DNA of 64,000 bases from Phenylobacterium sp. CCH9-H3 (GTDB taxonomy: Bacteria; Pseudomonadota; Alphaproteobacteria; Caulobacterales; Caulobacteraceae): NCBI RefSeq assembly GCF_001557235.1, contig NZ_LSJI01000022.1, positions 17,427 through 81,426 of the forward strand, read 5' to 3'. This document shows positions 25,937 through 36,141 of this stretch, piece after piece (the stretch's first letter is position 1; the number at the start of each line of letters is the position of its first letter). A model generated the notes under the pieces. That model was given only the letters and a program-made list of their open reading frames with translations. It made no database searches and was not told where the DNA came from. The position numbers and the translations under genes are program-made.

Positions 25937-27340
25937 TTACTCGGCGGCCTCCAGCGCGGGGGCCCCCGCGGCCCAGGCCTTGAGATCGGCCAGGGCGCGC
26001 TCGCCCATCGCCCGCTTCTTCAGCCGGGTCTTCTCCTTGGCGCCCAGCCGGCGGCCCTCGGCGTCGCGCTTCGGGGCCTCCATCGGCGGCAGCAGGCCGT
26101 AGTTGATGTTCATCGGCTGGAAGCTGCCCTTGCCGCCCTCCAGATGGCCGCCGGTGATGTGGCCGACCAGACCGCCTAGGGCGGTGGTGGCGGGCGGCGC
26201 CTCGATCGGCCGCCCCAGGCGCTCGGCCGCGGCGAAGCGGCCCGCCAGCAGTCCGACGGCCGCGCTTTCCACATAGCCTTCCACGCCCGTCACCTGGCCC
26301 GCGAACCGCAGCCGGGGCTCAGCCTTCAGCCGCAGGTTCCGATCCAGCAGGCGCGGCGAGTTGATGAAGGTGTTGCGGTGCAGGCCGCCGAGCCGCGCGA
26401 ACACGGCCTTTTCCAGCCCCGGGATCATCCGGAAGATCTCGGTCTGGGCGCCGTGCTTCAGCTTGGTCTGGAAGCCCACCATGTTCCACAGGGTGCCCAG
26501 GGCGTTGTCCTGGCGCAGCTGCACCACGGCATAGGCCTTCTCGTCCGGCTTGTGGGCGTTGGTCAGGCCCACCGGCTTCATCGGCCCGTGGCGCAGGGTC
26601 TCGCGGCCCCGTTCGGCCATCACCTCGATGGGCAGGCAGCCGTCGAAATAAGGGACGTGCTCCCAGTCCTTGAACTCGGACTTTGGGCCGGCCAGCAGGG
26701 CGTCGATGAACGCCTCGTACTGGTCCTTGTCCATCGGGCAGTTGATGTAGGCGGCCGCATCGCCCCCCGGGCCTTCCTTGTCGTAGCGCGACTGGCGCCA
26801 CGCCACGCCCATGTCGATGGACTCGAAGTTCACGATCGGCGCGATGGCGTCGAAGAACGACAGCTGGCCCTCGCCGGTCAGGTCGAGGATCGCCTGGGAC
26901 AGGGCTGGCGAGGTGAGGGGGCCGGTGGCCAGGATCACGCTGTCCCAGTCCGCGGGCGGCAGGCCCGCGACCTCTTCGCGCGCGATGGTCACCAGCGGAT
27001 GGGCCTCCAGGCGCGCGGTGACGGCCTCGGAGAAGCCTTCCCGGTCCACGGCCAGGGCGCCGCCCGCCGGCACCTGATGGGCGTCGCCCGCGCTCATGAT
27101 GATCGAGCCCAGCGCCCGCATCTCGGCGTGCAGCAGGCCCACGGCGTTGCCGGTCCAGTCGTCGGCGCGGAAGGAGTTGGAACAGACCAGCTCGGCCAGC
27201 TTGTCGGTCTGGTGCGCATCGGTGCCGCGAACAGGGCGCATCTCGTGCAGCACCACGGGCACGTCTGCCTGCGCGATCTGCCAGGCGGCCTCCGAGCCGG
27301 CCAGGCCGCCGCCCACGACGTGGATTGGGGTCATTGTCAT
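25937..27340 (-). CDS. trmFO: Folate-dependent tRNA (uracil-54-C5)-methyltransferase TrmFO
   Basis: FAD- and methylenetetrahydrofolate-dependent enzyme that makes ribothymidine 54 in tRNA. 467 residues from the ATG at 27340; upstream in-frame sequence is intergenic. The N-terminal [18 protein letters not shown] is the dinucleotide-binding motif. Other family motifs are [18 protein letters not shown]-like [10 protein letters not shown] and [15 protein letters not shown]. The gene stands alone between two convergent or divergent neighbours. Confidence 0.94.
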   Translation of the reverse strand: MTMTPIHVVGGGLAGSEAAWQIAQADVPVVLHEMRPVRGTDAHQTDKLAELVCSNSFRADDWTGNAVGLLHAEMRALGSIIMSAGDAHQVPAGGALAVDREGFSEAVTARLEAHPLVTIAREEVAGLPPADWDSVILATGPLTSPALSQAILDLTGEGQLSFFDAIAPIVNFESIDMGVAWRQSRYDKEGPGGDAAAYINCPMDKDQYEAFIDALLAGPKSEFKDWEHVPYFDGCLPIEVMAERGRETLRHGPMKPVGLTNAHKPDEKAYAVVQLRQDNALGTLWNMVGFQTKLKHGAQTEIFRMIPGLEKAVFARLGGLHRNTFINSPRLLDRNLRLKAEPRLRFAGQVTGVEGYVESAAVGLLAGRFAAAERLGRPIEAPPATTALGGLVGHITGGHLEGGKGSFQPMNINYGLLPPMEAPKRDAEGRRLGAKEKTRLKKRAMGERALADLKAWAAGAPALEAAE

Positions 27341-27461
27341 GCGTGGCGTACTAGCAACGAACGGCAAGGATCGCGAGCGGGGCCTTGCACGCTTAACAGA
27401 CCCGACGGCAAGGTTCGGCCGAAAGGCGCCCGCCGAGTCGGGCGCGGACCAGACAGGACGA

Positions 27462-28334
27462 ATGACCAGGTTTTCTCCCAGCGACGCGGCCATGGAAGGC
27501 TTTCGCCTGACCAAGGAACACCCGGGCGTGATGCTCGCGTGGAGCGCGGTCTATTTCGGCGGCATTCTGCTGATCGCCATGGTCATGATGGCCACCCTGG
27601 GACCGCAGTTCATCACCCTGGCGCGCAAGGGCCAGCTCAGCTCCAACGACCTGGAGGAGGTGGCGAACCTGCTGGCGGCCTCCTGGCCCGCGTTCCTGCT
27701 GGTCCTGCTGATGACGGCGCTCCTGATGTCGATCATCGCGGCCGGCGTGATGCGCCTGGTCCTGCGGCCGGAGGAGCATGGGTTCGCGCACCTGAAGGTG
27801 GGGCGCACCGAGCTGAAGCTGACCGCCGCCAACCTGATCTGCATCGGCCTCTATGCCCTGTCGGTGGTCGTGGGCCTGGTGTTCACGGCCGGCGCCTCGC
27901 AGTTCGGCTCGGTGGGCGCCGTCCTGGCCGTCGCCCTGGTGCTGGTGTTCGGGATCTGGATCGGCGTGCGGCTGTCGCTGCTGCTGCCCACCGTATTCGA
28001 AACCGGCCGCGTTTCGCTGAAGCTGGCGTGGGCGCGGACCAAGGGCCATTTCTGGCCACTGTTCGGCATGATCGTCCTGGCGGTGATCTTCTACGTGATC
28101 GTCTGGATCCTCTTCAGCATCATCAGCTTCGCCGTCGTCGAGCTGTCGGGCGGCGAGTCGGCCATGCAGGACATCGGCCGCCTGACGCCGCTCACGGCCA
28201 TCGCGGCGATGATCACCCTGGTGATGCAGTTGCTGCTGCAGGTGCTGCAGATCGTGATGATCTACGCGCCGTTCGCCGTCGCCTACCGCGAGCTGGTGCT
28301 GGAAGACACCGCGCCCGCGGAAGACTTCGCCTGA
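27462..28334 (+). CDS. Polytopic membrane protein, function unknown
   Basis: 290 residues from the ATG at 27462. Six hydrophobic segments are visible (for example [59 protein letters not shown] and [20 protein letters not shown]). The layout, with paired helices and a short [17 protein letters not shown] loop, resembles uncharacterised glycerophosphoryl-diester-phosphodiesterase membrane-region or YciC-like proteins. No catalytic residues stand out. It diverges from trmFO across 121 bp and ends 1 bp before the GST stop. Confidence 0.7.
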   Translation: MTRFSPSDAAMEGFRLTKEHPGVMLAWSAVYFGGILLIAMVMMATLGPQFITLARKGQLSSNDLEEVANLLAASWPAFLLVLLMTALLMSIIAAGVMRLVLRPEEHGFAHLKVGRTELKLTAANLICIGLYALSVVVGLVFTAGASQFGSVGAVLAVALVLVFGIWIGVRLSLLLPTVFETGRVSLKLAWARTKGHFWPLFGMIVLAVIFYVIVWILFSIISFAVVELSGGESAMQDIGRLTPLTAIAAMITLVMQLLLQVLQIVMIYAPFAVAYRELVLEDTAPAEDFA

Positions 28335-28335
28335 G

Positions 28336-28947
28336 CTAGGCCTGGGCGCTGGGGCGGGCGCTCACGCGCGCGTGCCAGGCCTTCAGGTTCGAGAACTCGT
28401 CCTCGAGCGGCAGCCCGATCCAGGTGGCGAAATCCACCGTGGACAGCAGACAGATGTCGGCCATGGAGTAGGTGTCGCCGGCGACGAAGGCCTTTCCATC
28501 CAACTCCCGGTCTAGCCATTTCTGGGCGCCCTTGTAGGTCTCGGCATTGGACTCGCCGAAGTCCTTGTACTGGGTCAGCAGGGCCGCCGTGAACTTGTGG
28601 GCGTGGCGCCAGTAGTTGCCGACCGGGCTCATCACCGTGAATTCGATCCGGCGGATCCACATGTCGATCAACGCCTGCTCCACCGGCGTGGTCCCGAACA
28701 GCGGCGGCTCGGGGTTGGTGGCCTCGAAATAGCGGCAGATCGAGACGGTCTCGGAGATGCAGGTCCCGTCATCCAGTTCCAGCGTCGGGATCTGGCCCAT
28801 GGAGTTCTTGGCCCGGAACTCAGGGCTCTTGTGCTCCCGCTTCATCAGGCTGACGGGCGTCTCGGGAAGCTCGATCCCCTTCTCGGCCAGGAAGATGCGC
28901 ACGCGCCGCGGATTCGGCGCCGGCATCGGCGCGCCATAGAGGATCAT
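28336..28947 (-). CDS. Glutathione S-transferase family protein
   Basis: 203 residues. The thioredoxin-like N-terminal domain shows MPAPNPRRVRIFLAEKGI, then GQIPTLELDDGTCISETVSI with the cis-Pro and Glu-Ser/Thr that bind the glutathione gamma-glutamyl group. An all-alpha C-terminal domain includes FVAGDTYSMADICLLSTVDFA, a standard GST N-capping motif. The catalytic Ser or Cys near the N-terminus (residues 6-10) is not obvious, which is common in this class. The substrate is unknown. Confidence 0.88.
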   Translation of the reverse strand: MILYGAPMPAPNPRRVRIFLAEKGIELPETPVSLMKREHKSPEFRAKNSMGQIPTLELDDGTCISETVSICRYFEATNPEPPLFGTTPVEQALIDMWIRRIEFTVMSPVGNYWRHAHKFTAALLTQYKDFGESNAETYKGAQKWLDRELDGKAFVAGDTYSMADICLLSTVDFATWIGLPLEDEFSNLKAWHARVSARPSAQA

Positions 28948-29022
28948 CTGCTCGTTCCACCCTGATGTTGTTCGGGTGAAGCTATTTCAAACGAATGTTC
29001 GGCGCCACCCCACCGGTGAGGC

Positions 29023-31923
29023 TTAGGCGCCAACCAGCCGCTTCTTCCGCTCGCCCTTGCGCTGGCGGTGGCGTTCCAGAAGCTCGCCGAGGTAGCGGCC
29101 GGTCCAGCTGCGCGGCTCGGCCGAAACCTGCTCAGGCGTGCCCTGGGCGACGATCTCGCCGCCGCCGTCGCCGCCCTCGGGGCCGAAGTCCACCAGCCAG
29201 TCGGCGGTCTTCACGACATCCAGGTTGTGCTCGATGACCACCACGGTGTTGCCCTGGTCGGCCAGTTCGTGGAGCACCTCGAGCAGCTTCTTCACGTCCT
29301 CGAAGTGCAGGCCGGTGGTGGGCTCATCCAGGATGTAGAGCGTCTTGCCGGTGGCCCGCCGCGACAGCTCCTTGCTGAGCTTCACCCGTTGGGCCTCGCC
29401 GCCGGACAGGGTCGTCGCCTGCTGGCCGACCTTCACATAGCCCAGGCCGACGCGCTTCAGCGTCTCCATCTTGTCCCGGATCGGCGGCACCGCCTTGAAG
29501 AACTCGGCGGCCTCCTCGACGGTCATGTCCAGGGTGTCGGCGATGCTCTTGCCCTTGAACAGGATCTCCAGCGTCTCGCGGTTGTAGCGGCGGCCATGGC
29601 AGACGTCGCAGGTCACGTAGACGTCCGGCAGGAAGTGCATCTCGATCTTGATCAGCCCATCGCCCTGGCAGGCTTCGCAGCGGCCGCCCTTGACGTTGAA
29701 GCTGAACCGGCCCGGCCCGTAGCCGCGCGCCTTCGCTTCCGGCAGGCCGGCGAACCAGTCGCGGATGGGTTGGAACGCCCCCGTATAGGTCGCCGGGTTG
29801 GATCGCGGCGTGCGGCCGATGGGCGACTGGTCGATGTCGATGACCTTGTCGAAGTTCTCCAGGCCCTCGATCCGCTCGTGCGGGGCGGGCGCGTCGGAGG
29901 CGTTGTGCAGCCGGCGGGCCGCGGCCTTGTACAGCGTCTCGATCGTGAAGGTGGACTTGCCGCCGCCGCTGACGCCCGTGATGCAGGTGAACGTGCCCAC
30001 CGGGATCTCGGCGGTCACGTTCTTCAGGTTGTTGCCGGTCGCGCCGACGACGCGGATCACCTTCTTCTTCGAGATCGGTCGGCGATCATCGGGCACGGCG
30101 ATCTCGCGGGTCCCGACCAGGTACTGGCCGGTGATGCTGTTCGGGTTCGCCATGATGTCGGCCGGCTTGCCCTCGGCGATGATCTCGCCGCCGTGGACGC
30201 CCGCCGCCGGGCCCATGTCGATCACGTGGTCGGCGGTGAGGATCGCCTCCTCGTCGTGCTCCACCACCAGCACCGAGTTGCCGAGGTCGCGCAGGCCCTT
30301 GAGCGAGGTCAGCAGCCGCGTGTTGTCGCGCTGATGCAGGCCGATGCTGGGCTCGTCCAGGACGTAGAGCACACCCGTGAGGCCCGAGCCGATCTGGCTG
30401 GCCAGGCGGATGCGCTGGCTCTCGCCCCCCGACAGGGTGCCGGACGAGCGGGACATGTTCAGGTAGTCGAGGCCGACGTTGACCAGGAACCGCAGGCGGT
30501 CGTTGATCTCCTTCAGGATCCGCCGGGCGATCTCCATCTGCTTATCGGTGAGCTGGCCTTCCAGGCCTTCGAACCACTCCTGGGCGTGGCGGATCGACAG
30601 GCGCGAGACCTCGCCGATGTGCTGGCCGGCGATCTTCACGGCCAGGGCCTCGGGCTTCAGGCGATAGCCCTCGCAGGCCAGGCACGGCGTCTCGGACTGG
30701 TAGCGGCCCAGCTCCTCGCGCACCCAGGCGCTGTCGGTCTCGCGCCAGCGGCGCTCCAGGTTCGGCAGCACGCCTTCGAAGGTCTTGTTGACCTCGTACT
30801 TGCGGGCGTTGTCGTCATAGACGAACCGGATCTTCTCGGAGCCGGAACCGTAGAGGACGACGTTCTTCGCCGGCTCGGGCAGCTTCCACCAGGGCTCGTC
30901 CATGGAGAAGCCGTAGTGGCGTGACAGCGCCTGCAGCGTCTGGGTGTAGAGCGGCGAGGGGCCCTTGGCCCAGGGCGAGATGGCGCCCTTGTGCAGGCTC
31001 TTGTCCTTGTCCGGCACCACCATGTCGGCGTCGAAGGCCAGCTTGGCGCCCAGGCCGTCGCAGACCGGACAGGCGCCGTAGGGATTGTTGAACGAGAACA
31101 GCCGCGGCTCGACCTCGCTGATCGTGAAGCCGGAGACCGGACAGGCGAACTTCTCGGAGAACAGCAGCCGCTTCGGCTCCTTCTCGCCTTCCGCCAGGTC
31201 GGCCCACTCGGCCACGGCGATCCCGTCCGCCAGCTTCAGCGCCGTTTCCAGGCTGTCGGCGTAACGAGCGTCCTGGCCGGGCTTAGTGACGATCCGGTCC
31301 ACGACGATGTCGATGTCGTGCTTGAACTTCTTGTCGAGGGCGGGGGCGTCCTCGATCAGCATCAGCTCGCCGTTGACCTTCACCCGCTGGAAGCCGGCCT
31401 TCTGCCACTCGGCGAACTCCTTGCGGTACTCGCCCTTGCGGCCGCGCACCACCGGGGCCAGCAGGTTGAGCCGGGTCCCGTCGGGCAGGGCGTTCAGCTT
31501 GTCGACCATCATCGAGATGGTCTGGCTTTCGATCGGCAGGCCAGTGGCCGGCGAATAGGGCACGCCGACCCGCGCCCACAGCAGGCGCATGTAGTCGTGG
31601 ATCTCGGTCACCGTGCCCACGGTGGAGCGCGGGTTGCGGCTGGTGGTCTTCTGCTCGATGGAGATGGCCGGCGACAGGCCCTCGATCAGGTCGACGTCGG
31701 GCTTGCTCATCAGCTCCAGGAACTGGCGCGCATAGGCCGACAGGCTCTCGACGTACCGCCGCTGTCCCTCGGCATAGATCGTATCGAAGGCGAGCGAGCT
31801 CTTTCCCGATCCGGAAAGGCCGGTGATCACCACCAGTTCGCCGCGCGGAATATCGACGCTGACGTCCTTGAGGTTGTGCTCGCGCGCACCGCGCACGCGG
31901 ATGAGATTGTGCTGGTCGGCCAT
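29023..31923 (-). CDS. uvrA: Excinuclease ABC subunit A
   Basis: DNA-damage recognition ATPase of nucleotide-excision repair. 966 residues, normal length. Two ABC modules: Walker [21 protein letters not shown] near residues 33-40 and [17 protein letters not shown] in the second half. There are two LSGGE signatures ([28 protein letters not shown]) and zinc-binding CxxC pairs (FACPVSGF...[19 protein letters not shown]...VTCDVCHG). A GAAC-N7-GAAC LexA box about 90 bp upstream indicates SOS control, as in other alphaproteobacteria. Confidence 0.97.
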   Translation of the reverse strand: MADQHNLIRVRGAREHNLKDVSVDIPRGELVVITGLSGSGKSSLAFDTIYAEGQRRYVESLSAYARQFLELMSKPDVDLIEGLSPAISIEQKTTSRNPRSTVGTVTEIHDYMRLLWARVGVPYSPATGLPIESQTISMMVDKLNALPDGTRLNLLAPVVRGRKGEYRKEFAEWQKAGFQRVKVNGELMLIEDAPALDKKFKHDIDIVVDRIVTKPGQDARYADSLETALKLADGIAVAEWADLAEGEKEPKRLLFSEKFACPVSGFTISEVEPRLFSFNNPYGACPVCDGLGAKLAFDADMVVPDKDKSLHKGAISPWAKGPSPLYTQTLQALSRHYGFSMDEPWWKLPEPAKNVVLYGSGSEKIRFVYDDNARKYEVNKTFEGVLPNLERRWRETDSAWVREELGRYQSETPCLACEGYRLKPEALAVKIAGQHIGEVSRLSIRHAQEWFEGLEGQLTDKQMEIARRILKEINDRLRFLVNVGLDYLNMSRSSGTLSGGESQRIRLASQIGSGLTGVLYVLDEPSIGLHQRDNTRLLTSLKGLRDLGNSVLVVEHDEEAILTADHVIDMGPAAGVHGGEIIAEGKPADIMANPNSITGQYLVGTREIAVPDDRRPISKKKVIRVVGATGNNLKNVTAEIPVGTFTCITGVSGGGKSTFTIETLYKAAARRLHNASDAPAPHERIEGLENFDKVIDIDQSPIGRTPRSNPATYTGAFQPIRDWFAGLPEAKARGYGPGRFSFNVKGGRCEACQGDGLIKIEMHFLPDVYVTCDVCHGRRYNRETLEILFKGKSIADTLDMTVEEAAEFFKAVPPIRDKMETLKRVGLGYVKVGQQATTLSGGEAQRVKLSKELSRRATGKTLYILDEPTTGLHFEDVKKLLEVLHELADQGNTVVVIEHNLDVVKTADWLVDFGPEGGDGGGEIVAQGTPEQVSAEPRSWTGRYLGELLERHRQRKGERKKRLVGA

Positions 31924-31947
31924 ACTGTCCCGGAAACACGGAGAGCC

Positions 31948-31967
31948 CGCGGAAGGGTCCTTCCGCG
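31948..31967. repeat. Near-perfect palindrome in the uvrA leader
   Basis: CGCGGAAGG-GT-CCTTCCGCG, two 9-bp arms around 2 nt, 25-44 bp upstream of the uvrA ATG. The loop is too short for a normal RNA hairpin unless the inner pairs open, so it could equally be a protein-binding site. Confidence 0.5.
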
Positions 31968-32008
31968 AGGCCGCCTAATGTAGGTGACGGGACTCAGGGA
32001 TAACACGG

Positions 32009-32023
32009 GAACGGACGGGGAAC
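32009..32023. promoter_or_regulatory. LexA (SOS) box upstream of uvrA
   Basis: GAAC-GGACGGG-GAAC, a perfect direct repeat with 7-nt spacing. Its complement is GTTC-N7-GTTC, the LexA consensus of alphaproteobacteria. It lies 86-100 bp upstream of the uvrA start codon and should make uvrA damage-inducible. Confidence 0.8.
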
Positions 32024-32089
32024 AAAGGGCCTGCGGCATCCCGCCCGGCGAGGCTGCTGACAGTACGCTGTCAGCAGGTTGGCGGACGA

Positions 32090-32680
32090 TCAGCGGGTGC
32101 GGCGCAGTTCCAGGATGTCCAGCTTGGACTCATAGGCGGGCCACGGGAACGCGATCCGCCAGCGATCCTCGCCGATCCGGCGCACCTCGCCGATCAGATC
32201 CCGCTCGGGATCGGACCCATAGCGGGGCGTTCGAACCTCATCGCCGAGCGCCAGGACCCCCACGAACCGCGCCTTGCGCTTGCCGTCCGGACAGATCAGG
32301 CCGCTCTGCCGCTGCGAGCCGGTGGTCTTGCGCAGGATCAGGTCGCCCCCGGGCGTCAGGGTCACCTGGCACCTGAACCAGCCGTAGGCGATGTAGGGCA
32401 GCATGCCCTCGCTGGCGGCGCCCAGCTTGATGGTGCGGCACTGGTACCGGCCCGGCGTCGGCTGCGGACGGTTCAGGTCCACCCTGGGGTCGGCCACCGG
32501 ACCCAGGCGGCGAAGCTCCTCTGCCGCGCCCCCTTTGATCGCCTCGTCGCGGCCGGCCTTCCACGCCATGTCGAGCCGCGAAAGGCGCTCGTGGTCGTCG
32601 CGCGTGGCGACACAGGTCATCTCCTGCGCCGCGGCCGTGGTCGCGAGCGCGCAGAGGGCGGGAACCAGGAAACGGATCAT
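32090..32680 (-). CDS. DUF4893-like secreted protein
   Basis: 196 residues with an N-terminal signal peptide (MIRFLVPALCALATTAAAQE). The mature protein begins with a helical RDDHERLSRLDMAWKAGRDEA, then has GRYQCRTIKLG and YGWFRCQVTLTPGGDLILRKTTGSQRQSG. This pattern recalls the DUF4893 family, though I cannot confirm it without a search. Three cysteines (TCVAT, YQCRT, FRCQV) suggest disulphides in the periplasm. It lies on the same strand as the 111-residue protein upstream, 25 bp away, so the two may be co-expressed. Confidence 0.62.
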   Translation of the reverse strand: MIRFLVPALCALATTAAAQEMTCVATRDDHERLSRLDMAWKAGRDEAIKGGAAEELRRLGPVADPRVDLNRPQPTPGRYQCRTIKLGAASEGMLPYIAYGWFRCQVTLTPGGDLILRKTTGSQRQSGLICPDGKRKARFVGVLALGDEVRTPRYGSDPERDLIGEVRRIGEDRWRIAFPWPAYESKLDILELRRTR

Positions 32681-32705
32681 GGGCGAAGCGCCGCGGCGCA
32701 GGCGG

Positions 32706-33041
32706 TCAGAACCTGCGCTTGAAGGCTAGCTTCGTGGGCCCGAGGCGGAAACCCTGGTCGTCGGTCCAGGCGTCCTTCGCCTGCACGTCGATCTCGGGAG
32801 CATCGCCCGGGTCGATGGTGGCGTCGAGCTTCAGCGGCTTGCGCGCGGCTCGCGATACGACAGACGGTGTCGACCGCAGGGAGGTGGCGCTACGATCCAG
32901 GTTGAGGGCCGGAACGCGAGGCTGGCTGCGCATCTGCGGGGCGGAGGCGACCACGGTGGCGGGCCAGGCCTGGGCGAGGGCGGAGACCGGGGTGGCGGCG
33001 ACTGCGGCGACGACCATCAGCAGCTTCAGGCGGCGGTCCAA
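32706..33041 (-). CDS. Small exported protein of unknown function
   Basis: 111 residues with a TTG start at 33041. This start is supported by GGAG about 8 nt upstream and by the signal peptide that begins at once (MDRRLKLLMVVAAVAATPVSALAQA). The mature part is basic and Ser/Arg-rich with no cysteines and ends in RLGPTKLAFKRRF, an aromatic terminus. No domain is recognised. It immediately precedes the DUF4893-like gene. Confidence 0.5.
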   Translation of the reverse strand: MDRRLKLLMVVAAVAATPVSALAQAWPATVVASAPQMRSQPRVPALNLDRSATSLRSTPSVVSRAARKPLKLDATIDPGDAPEIDVQAKDAWTDDQGFRLGPTKLAFKRRF

Positions 33042-33121
33042 TTCATGTGCTCCAGCGTGTTACCGCCCGGCAGAACCCTTTCAGATCACTTTGGTTTCAG
33101 TTTGTTACGATCATCTTAGCG

Positions 33122-33589
33122 TCAGGCTCGGTCGATGCGCGCCGCATAGCAGCCGGCGCCCGCATAGTGGGCGTGCAGATAGGCTGTTTTGGGATCGGCC
33201 AGCAGGCGCGGAACCGCGTCCGCCAGCTCGGCCGTGGGCACGAGGTCGGCGTCGACCATCATGCCCGCCGCGTCGAACGCCCGCAGCGACAGGAACTTGC
33301 GGGCCCGGAACGCCGGCGGGATCTCGCCCGGCGCAAACGTGGTGTCCGTCGCCATCTCGCGAACGAAGATCGCGTGGCGCGAGCGGAAGGGCGTGTCGGC
33401 GGGCTGGTGTTCGTAATTGAGCAGCAGGACGCTCTCGCCGACCTCGGCGTCGGCCAACGTCACGCGACAGGGCGCTCCGGGCCCCTCGACGGTCTGCCGG
33501 AGGATCCCACGCGCTGCGAGCTCGCCGCTCGAGAGCGCGAAGAGGGGGCGGAATTGCGCGACGGGCAGGGCCCTGACGACGAACGACAT
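33122..33589 (-). CDS. DUF1203 family protein
   Basis: 155 residues from the ATG at 33589, with AGGAG upstream; the in-frame extension to 33661 is not needed. The N-terminus SFVVRALPVAQFRPLFALS, the middle GAPCRVTLADAEVGESVLLLNYEH and HAIFVREMA, and the C-terminal AHYAGAGCYAARIDRA match what I know of DUF1203, a small cytosolic family of unknown function. No nearby gene gives a functional hint. Confidence 0.8.
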   Translation of the reverse strand: MSFVVRALPVAQFRPLFALSSGELAARGILRQTVEGPGAPCRVTLADAEVGESVLLLNYEHQPADTPFRSRHAIFVREMATDTTFAPGEIPPAFRARKFLSLRAFDAAGMMVDADLVPTAELADAVPRLLADPKTAYLHAHYAGAGCYAARIDRA

Positions 33590-33684
33590 CTCTTGGGGTC
33601 TCCTTGTTCGCCCGGAACATCGGACCGTCGCCCACCTAAGCCAATGTGGCGGCGTCAACACATGTCCGAAAGCCGCCGAACGCG

Positions 33685-34377
33685 TCAGGCCGCGTCGTGG
33701 AAGATGACGCCCAGCGTGTGGCGCCGGCCGGCCCTCAGGCGGCTCACGCCGTGCCGCAGGTTCACGCGATAGACGCCGCGCGCGCCGGTGACTGGCCGGT
33801 GGTGGACCGGAAAGACCACCGCGTCGCCCTGGCGCAGCGGCACGACCTCGGCGCGCGACTGCATCCGCGGCCGCTGTTCGGTCAGGACGAACTCGCCGCC
33901 CTCGAAATCGCGGCCCGGTTCGGACAACAGAACGGCGACCTGCAGCGGAAAGACGTGCTCGCCGTAGAGGTCCTGGTGCAGGCAGTTGTAGTCGCCGGGG
34001 CCATAGCGGAGGAGGAGGGGCGTGGGCCGCACCTGTCCTGCGGCATGGCAGCGCGCGAGGTACTCGTCATGGGCGGCCGGATACCGCGCCCGCTCGCCCA
34101 GGGCGGCGTTCCACCGGTTGGCGATCTGCGCCAGCGGCGGGTACAGGCCGGCCCGGAGCTCGGCGATGGGCTCGGGGAGGGGATAGGCGAAATATCGGTA
34201 CTCCCCCTTGCCGAACCCGTGCCGGGCCATGGTCACGGTGGAGCGGAAGCCTTCTCCGTCATAGCGTGCGGCCATGGCGTCGGACGCGGCCGGGGACAGC
34301 AGGCCGGGCACAAGGGCGCAGCCGTGGGCGTTGAGGTCCCGTTCCGCGGCGCCCCAGTCGATGTCGTCGATCCTCAT
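33685..34377 (-). CDS. 2-oxoglutarate/Fe(II)-dependent oxygenase
   Basis: 230 residues. The double-stranded beta-helix core carries the iron ligands H-x-D in CLHQDLYGEHVFPLQ and a distal His in the PVTGARGVYRVNLRHGVSRL segment, which also supplies an Arg for 2-oxoglutarate. GDYNCLHQDLYG and FEGGEFVLTEQRPRMQSR are typical of an uncharacterised bacterial prolyl-hydroxylase-like branch (COG3826 type). The substrate could be a protein or a nucleic acid; nothing here decides it. It diverges from the ABC-F gene. Confidence 0.83.
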   Translation of the reverse strand: MRIDDIDWGAAERDLNAHGCALVPGLLSPAASDAMAARYDGEGFRSTVTMARHGFGKGEYRYFAYPLPEPIAELRAGLYPPLAQIANRWNAALGERARYPAAHDEYLARCHAAGQVRPTPLLLRYGPGDYNCLHQDLYGEHVFPLQVAVLLSEPGRDFEGGEFVLTEQRPRMQSRAEVVPLRQGDAVVFPVHHRPVTGARGVYRVNLRHGVSRLRAGRRHTLGVIFHDAA

Positions 34378-34438
34378 GCGCCGGACATGGCCGCCCCTCC
34401 GCCCGGAGCCAACCCTACGCGCGGATGGCGCGTCCGGA

Positions 34439-34466
34439 TTGCGCCACCGGCAAGGCCCGCCTAGAT
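34439..34466 (+). promoter_or_regulatory. Candidate promoter for the ABC-F gene
   Basis: TTGCGCC (34439-34445) is followed after 14 nt by CCTAGATA (starting at 34460), a reasonable fit to the Caulobacter housekeeping promoter. It leaves a leader of about 80 nt before the ABC-F ATG at 34555, with an AAGGAG at 34485 that precedes a different, short reading frame. Confidence 0.35.
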
Positions 34467-34554
34467 AACGCGCTCCGCCAATGAAGGAGCAGGCCGATGC
34501 GGCTGACGCTGGACAACCCGACCGCCCGTTGTGTCCACGCCGCCGAGATCGCCC

Positions 34555-36141
34555 ATGTCTTCGCCCTTCGTCACGCTGGACGCCCTCAGCGCCGCCACGC
34601 CTGACGGCCGCCCTCTCTTCGACAACCTGACCCTCAGCTTCGGAGCCGAACGCTCAGGCCTCGTCGGCCGCAATGGCGTGGGCAAGTCGACGCTGCTGCG
34701 GATCATCTCCGGCGAACTGTCGGCCAGGTCCGGCGCCGTCGCCGTGCGCGGACGCCTGGGCTGCCTGCGCCAGATGCTCAAGCCGCCGCCCGACGCCAGC
34801 GTCGCGGACATCATGGGCTTCAGCCCGGCCCTGGCGCGCCTGCGCCGCATCGCGGCGGGGGAGGGCTCCGCCGACGATCTCGCCGAGGCGGACTGGACGC
34901 TGGAGACCCGGCTTGATGCGGCTCTGGCTGACGTGGGCCTCAGCGGCCTCGATTCGGCGCGCCCGGCGGCGTCGCTGAGCGGCGGCCAGGTGACCCGCGC
35001 CATGCTTGCCGGCCTGATCGCCGCCGAGCCCGATCTGCTGATCCTGGACGAGCCGACCAACAACCTCGATGCCGAGGCCCGCACCCTCGTGGCGGATGTC
35101 CTCGGGCGGTGGCGCGGCGGCGCCATCGTGGTCAGCCATGATCGGGCGCTGCTGCGCCGGATGGACCGGATCGTCGAGCTGACGACCCTGGGCGCCCAGG
35201 TCTATGGCGGCGGATACGACCTCTATGCCGCGCGCAAGGCCGAGGCGGAAGCCGCCGCCGCCCGGGAGCTCGCCAACGCCCAGAAGGCGGCCGCCCGCGT
35301 GGCGCGCGAGGTCCAGCTGACGGCGGAGCGACGGCAGCGCAAGGACGCGGCCGGCAAGCGCGCCCGGGCCAAGGGCGATGCGCCCAAGATCCTCCTCGAC
35401 GCCCGGCAGCAGCGCGCTGAGGCGACCGGCGCCCGCGAGCGCCACGTGGCGGACCGGCTGACGTCAGCCGTGGCCGAGGCCCAGGCCGCCGCCGAGGCCA
35501 GGGTGGAACGGGTGCGCCGCCTGGCCTTCGAGCTTCCGCCCTCGGGCCTCGCCGCGGGCAAGATGGTCCTGGCGCTGGACGGCGTCGGTTTCGGCTATCC
35601 GGGCCAGCCGCCTCTGTTGACCGAGCGGTCGCTGCGGATCGCCGGTCCCGAACGCGTGGCCGTCTCGGGCCCCAACGGGTCGGGCAAGACCACGCTCATC
35701 CGGCTGGCCGCCGGCGAGCTTCAGCCCGCCGCCGGCACGGTCGTCCGAGGCGTCGGGGCGGCCTTCCTGGACCAGCAGGCCGCGCTGCTCGGCGACGACG
35801 CCACCCTGGTCGCCGCCTTCCGCAGGCTGAACCCGGCTTCCGGCGACAACGCCGCCCGCGCCGCGCTCGCGCGGTTCCTGTTCCGCAACACCGCCGCCGA
35901 CAAGCCGGTGGCGTCCTTGAGCGGCGGCGAGCGCCTGCGTGCCGCGCTGGCCTGCGTGCTGCTCGGCGACCGGCCACCCCAGCTTCTGATCCTGGACGAG
36001 CCCACCAACCACCTGGACCTGGACTCCATCGGCGCCGTCGAAGCCGCGCTTGCGGGCTACGACGGCGCCTTGCTGCTTGTCAGCCACGACCGCGAGTTCC
36101 TCGAGGCCGTGGGGGTGCAGCGGGAGATCGCGCTGGGCTAG
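34555..36141 (+). CDS. ABC-F family ATPase
   Basis: 528 residues, two ABC domains and no membrane segments. Walker A sequences are GRNGVGKSTLLR and GPNGSGKTTLIR; signatures are LSGGQVTRAML and LSGGERLRAAL; both Walker B motifs read LLILDEPTNNLD / LLILDEPTNHLD. A charged Ala/Arg/Lys-rich linker (about residues 225-320) lies between the domains. ABC-F proteins act on the ribosome, either as translation factors (EttA/Uup type) or in antibiotic resistance; the long basic linker fits the Uup/YheS group. The ATG at 34555 is preferred over the GTG at 34531, but neither has a strong ribosome-binding site. Confidence 0.88.
   Translation: MSSPFVTLDALSAATPDGRPLFDNLTLSFGAERSGLVGRNGVGKSTLLRIISGELSARSGAVAVRGRLGCLRQMLKPPPDASVADIMGFSPALARLRRIAAGEGSADDLAEADWTLETRLDAALADVGLSGLDSARPAASLSGGQVTRAMLAGLIAAEPDLLILDEPTNNLDAEARTLVADVLGRWRGGAIVVSHDRALLRRMDRIVELTTLGAQVYGGGYDLYAARKAEAEAAAARELANAQKAAARVAREVQLTAERRQRKDAAGKRARAKGDAPKILLDARQQRAEATGARERHVADRLTSAVAEAQAAAEARVERVRRLAFELPPSGLAAGKMVLALDGVGFGYPGQPPLLTERSLRIAGPERVAVSGPNGSGKTTLIRLAAGELQPAAGTVVRGVGAAFLDQQAALLGDDATLVAAFRRLNPASGDNAARAALARFLFRNTAADKPVASLSGGERLRAALACVLLGDRPPQLLILDEPTNHLDLDSIGAVEAALAGYDGALLLVSHDREFLEAVGVQREIALG

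Noticed and set aside
29068-30924. 618-codon plus-strand frame opposite uvrA
   Set aside because: uvrA is certain; the frame shows only repeated Leu/Gln/Asp composition without motifs.
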